Below are positions 60,809 through 64,000 of a stretch of 64,000 nt of DNA, piece after piece. The stretch spans positions 3,224,001 to 3,288,000 of the forward strand of contig NZ_CP087968.1 in assembly GCF_024703895.1 (NCBI RefSeq). Direction: 5' to 3'. The translations under genes were made by a program, and so were the position numbers. The notes beneath the pieces were generated by a model, which was not told the origin of the DNA, made no database searches, and saw nothing but the letters and a program-made list of their open reading frames with translations. Every line of letters begins with the position of its first letter. Position 1 is the stretch's first letter. The DNA is from Nocardioides sp. B-3. GTDB taxonomy: Bacteria > Actinomycetota > Actinomycetes > Propionibacteriales > Nocardioidaceae.

Positions 60809-62045
60809 TCAGCCCCACAGAGCGCTGATGCCGCCGAGCGACTTCCAGCCGAGGTAGACGGTGAGCATCCACACCGGGATGCCGATCACCAGCAGGTACT
60901 TCGGATAGGCATAGCCCTTGAGCAGGTCGCCGGAGCGACGGGCCGCTGCCCACAGGATGATGGCGAGGCCGACCGGGAGGATGAGCCCGTTGAGGGCACC
61001 GGCGAGCACCAGCAGGGTGACCGGTGCCTTGCCGAGCGCCGGGGAAGGCCACGGCGCAGACGGCGATGAAGCCGACCACCAGCAGGTTGCGCTGCTCGCG
61101 CAGCCGGCCCATGAAGCCGGCCATGAACGAGACCGAGGTGTAGGACGCGCCGATGACCGAGGTGATGCTGGCGGCCCACAGGATGACGCCGAAGATGCGG
61201 ACGCCGACGTCGCCGAGCGCGTGCTGGAAGGCCGAGGCGGGCGGGTTGTCCGCAGCCAGTACAGGCGCCGCCGGCCACCACGCCGAGGACGGCGAGGAAG
61301 AGCAGGGCGCGCATGACGCCAGTGACGATGATCCCGGTGACGGAGCCGCGAGTGATCATCGAGATGTGCTCAGGTGCCGGTGATGCCGGAGTCGACCGGG
61401 CGGTGGGCGCCCGCGTAGGTGATGTAGCCGCCGACGGTGCCGCCGATCAGGGTGGTGATGATCAGGAAGCTCACCTCGTCCGGCAGGACGCTCTGGCGCA
61501 GGGCCTCGCCGACGGGCGGGTCGGACACGATCGCGACGTAGAGCACCATCGAGATCATCAGCACGCCGAGCACGACGACGATCCGGTCCATCGCGACCCC
61601 GGCTCGCTTGCTCAGGAAGATGGCCACGGCGATGGCCGCCGAGATCGCGGCGCCGAGCTTCACGTCCATGCCGAACATCGCGTTCATGCCCAGCGCGGTG
61701 CCGCCGATGTTGCCGATGTTGAAGACCGCGCCGCCCAGCACGACGAGGACCGCGAGGAGGTAGCCCGAGCCGGGGAGCACCTTGTTGGCCGGGTCCCGGG
61801 CGTGCATCCCCGAGACTCCGATGACGCGCCACACGTTCAGCTGCACCGCGATGTCGACCCGGGATCGACACCACGATCGCGAAGGCGAAGGCCGCCCCGA
61901 GCTGGGCGGTGAAGACGGTGGTCTGGGTGATGAAGCCCGGCCCGATCGCGCTGGTCGCCATCAGGAACATTGCGCCCGGGAGAGCGCCGCGCCCGGCAGC
62001 GCCGGCTGACCGCGTGGGTTGGGTGGCTGTTGCCTCGTTGTCCAT
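60809..62045 (-). CDS. NRAMP-family transporter (YcsG-like)
   Basis: About 412 residues with 11 or so helices: [92 protein letters not shown]. The canonical metal motif DPGN is replaced by GPGF, as in the YcsG branch that travels with pxpABC and may carry an organic acid or 5-oxoproline-related substrate rather than Mn. Frame breaks near 61867, 61370, 61270 and 61043. Confidence 0.88.
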
Positions 62046-62105
62046 GTCGTTGGCCTTTGCTGACGGGGGATCCGGCGATGAGACCGGCGTCACATCAGAA
62101 TGAGG

Positions 62106-62120
62106 GATTGTTGAACAATC
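62106..62120 (+). promoter_or_regulatory. GntR/FCD operator
   Basis: GATTGTT-G-AACAATC, a perfect 7-1-7 palindrome between the divergent transporter and regulator genes, 20 bases upstream of the regulator -10. Confidence 0.75.
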
Positions 62121-62140
62121 TGTCAATCCCCTCATCGGCA

Positions 62141-62146
62141 TACACT
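62141..62146 (+). promoter_or_regulatory. -10 element, leaderless promoter of GntR gene
   Basis: TACACT followed by 6 bases (GAGCAG) and GTG 62153. Confidence 0.65.
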
Positions 62147-62152
62147 GAGCAG

Positions 62153-62928
62153 GTGACCACCGGGAACGGATGGATCGAGGCGCTCGGCCGGGAGCGCCGG
62201 GCGCTCTGGCCGGGCCAGCACCGCCGAGCGCGTGGCGGACGTGCTGCGCACGCACATCACCGAGGGTCTGCTGCTTCCGGGGACGCGGCTCTCCGAGGAG
62301 GAGATCGGTGCCGCGCTGGGTGTCTCGCGCAACACCCTGCGCGAGGCCTTCCGGCTGCTCACCCACGAGCGTCTCCTCGTCCATGAGTTCAACCGGGGCG
62401 TGTTCGTGCGGCAGCTTGCCGTCGATGACGTCCGCGACCTCTACACCTTCCGGAGGATCGTGGAGTGCGGCGCGATCGCGCAGGCGCGCCAGCGCCGAGA
62501 TCGTGGGGGAGCGGCCCCGGGGTCTGCCCGGATGGTCGCCGTCCGCCAAGCCGTGGAAGAGGGAGACGCGGCGGCGCGCGACGGACGCTGGGCCGAGGTC
62601 GGCACCGCCAACATGCGGTTCCACCAGGGCTGTTGCCGCTCTCGCGGAGAGCCCGCGGATCGACGAATCGATGCGCCTGGTGCTGGCCGAGCTGCGTCTG
62701 GTCTTCCACGTCATGGCCGCTCCACAGACGTTCCACGAGCCCTATCTCGCGGACAACCACAAGATCCTCGAGCTGCTCGAGGAGGGTGACCTCGACGGCG
62801 CCGAGGACGCGCTGGCCACCTATCTCGACATGGCGGAGGCCCAGCTGGCCGACGCCTACGCCGTCGGCGCGCGGCTAGTGTCGCGTCTCGATGAACATCG
62901 AGGAGTTGTACGGCGACGCCGACCGTGA
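62153..62928 (+). CDS. GntR-family regulator, FCD (FadR) type
   Basis: About 258 residues. Winged helix [53 protein letters not shown] and an FCD effector domain with [21 protein letters not shown] and [22 protein letters not shown]. Frame breaks near 62213, 62487, 62518 and 62628 (CCAGG). Divergent from the NRAMP-pxpABC operon with a palindrome between, so it likely represses that operon. The stop is uncertain: TAG at 62876 is possible in another frame. Confidence 0.85.
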
Positions 62929-64000
62929 GCGCTCGGTCGCCGAGCCCCCCGAAACGGGTGGACGCGCCGGTGCGCACCGCGTTCCGAGCGCGACCGCGCC
63001 CGGGTGGTGCACGCGGCAGCGTCGCGACGGCTCGCGGCCAAGACCCGGTGGTTGGTCCGCAGTCCGACGACTTCGTCCGCAACCGGCTCACCCACAGCCT
63101 CGAGGTGGCGCAGGTCGCCCGCGACCCGGCCCGTGCCCCGGGCTGCCACCCGGACGTCACCGAGACGGCCGCACTCGCCCACGACTCGGGCCATCCGCCG
63201 TTCGGCCACAACGGCGAGCGCGCTGGCCGGCCTGAGCCGGGGAGTGCGGTGGCTTCGAGGGCAACGCCCAGACGCTGCGGTTGCTGACCCGGCTGGAGGC
63301 CAAGACGTTCGGCCCCCATGGCTCCGTCGGGCTCAACCTCACGCGCGCCACCCTCGACGCCTGCACGAAGTACCCGTGGACCCGCGCCCTCGCCTCCGAC
63401 CCCGGGGGAGTGCACGCCGACGGCACCCCGCGGTTCGTGGTCAAGTTCGGCGTCTACGACGACGACCTCGAGGTCTTCGACTGGCTGCGGCAGGGGATCA
63501 AGGGCACCCGCAAGTGCCTTGAGGCGCAGGTGATGGACCTCGCCGACGACGTCGCCTACTCCGTGCACGACGTCGAGGACGGCATCGTGGCCGACCGGCT
63601 CGACCTGACCCGGCTCGACCTCGACGCGCTCTGGGAGACGGTGCGCGCGTGGTACCTCCCCGACAGTGACGACGCCGAGCTTCTCGCTGCCCCGGAGGCG
63701 ATGCGCGCCCGGGAGAGCTGGCCGCGTTCGCCGTACGACGGAAGCAGGCGCTCGCTCGCCGCGATCAAGAACCTCACCAGCGATCTGGTCGGCCGCTTCT
63801 GCGGCAGTGTCCAGTCGGCGACCTTCGCGGCGTCAGACGGACCGTTCGTCAGGCACCGGGCCGACCTCGTGGTGCCGCGCGACACGGAGATCGAGATCGG
63901 GATCCTCAAGGGCATCGCGGCGCACTACGTCATGCAGGCCCGGGACCGGGTGGACCTGATGGAGCGCCAGCGTCAGCTGATGTCCGAGCTCTTCGAGGCG
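62891..64000 (+). CDS. dgt: deoxyguanosinetriphosphate triphosphohydrolase-like protein, 3' end outside window
   Basis: About 370 residues visible. [15 protein letters not shown], [45 protein letters not shown] are the HD-domain dNTPase motifs; the HD motif is written HDSGHPP where the family has HDLGHPP (CCTGG context). Frame breaks near 62945, 62985, 63050, 63225, 63248 and 63692. Overlaps the GntR end. Hydrolyses dNTPs to nucleoside and triphosphate. Confidence 0.92.

Overview
The window is about 70% GC chromosomal DNA from an actinobacterium, most likely Nocardioides or a close relative. The signs are codon use with G/C at third positions, the gene order hemW / DUF3097 / hrcA-dnaJ-rsmE / phoH-ybeY-CNNM-era / leuA-recO-uppS / zur / glyS / dusB / dgt, a SigE-family ECF sigma factor, and a tmsAB-type pair for 10-methyl fatty acids. 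No rRNA, tRNA, CRISPR array or intact mobile element was seen.

Layout. 1-9.99 kb: end of a MerR regulator and an aminoglycoside/hydroxyurea kinase, a long-chain acyl-CoA synthetase, a membrane protein, a multicopper oxidase, HemW, DUF3097, a small acidic protein, an MBL-fold hydrolase and a Tat-exported PhoX-like protein. 10-13.5 kb: CIRCE-controlled hrcA-dnaJ-rsmE and a lipoprotein. 13.6-16.6 kb: a sigma factor between two GerMN-type extracytoplasmic proteins, and a HIT protein. 16.6-32.8 kb: a probable accessory insertion inside a normally conserved region. It holds a degenerate acetyl-CoA-synthetase-like protein with an IclR regulator, a divergent Liv-type ABC importer cassette carrying two CoA ligases, a copper-monooxygenase-like lipoprotein, a lower-GC multi-membrane protein, a DUF222-HNH protein, a sulfotransferase remnant and a VOC protein. 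32.8-40.4 kb: phoH-ybeY-CNNM-cdd-like, tmsA-tmsB, a SIP-family flavoprotein coupled to era. 40.5-43.1 kb: a four-gene overlapping operon with two septum-formation-type lipoproteins. 43.2-49.5 kb: a metalloprotease, a methyltransferase, an attenuator-controlled leuA, a hydrolase, recO and uppS. 49.5-53 kb: znuA-znuC-znuB-zur, with two Zur boxes shared with a divergent monooxygenase. 53.1-58.6 kb: glyS, a lipoprotein, an EEP nuclease, dusB and a secreted wall protein. 58.5-64 kb: NRAMP-pxpA-pxpB-pxpC (5-oxoproline use) with a divergent FCD-type GntR regulator, then a dGTPase cut by the window end.

Two global features shape the reading. First, nearly every long gene is interrupted by one or more one- or two-base frame breaks, and many conserved residues are altered in step. 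Most breaks sit where the protein family predicts CCAGG or CCTGG (more loosely CAGG/CCTG). I read these as systematic basecalling errors at a modified motif, not as real pseudogenes, so gene spans below are the reconstructed ones. Second, at least 17 genes have a TANNNT-like hexamer ending exactly 6 or 7 bases before the start codon and no ribosome binding site, so leaderless transcription is the rule for first genes of transcription units here.
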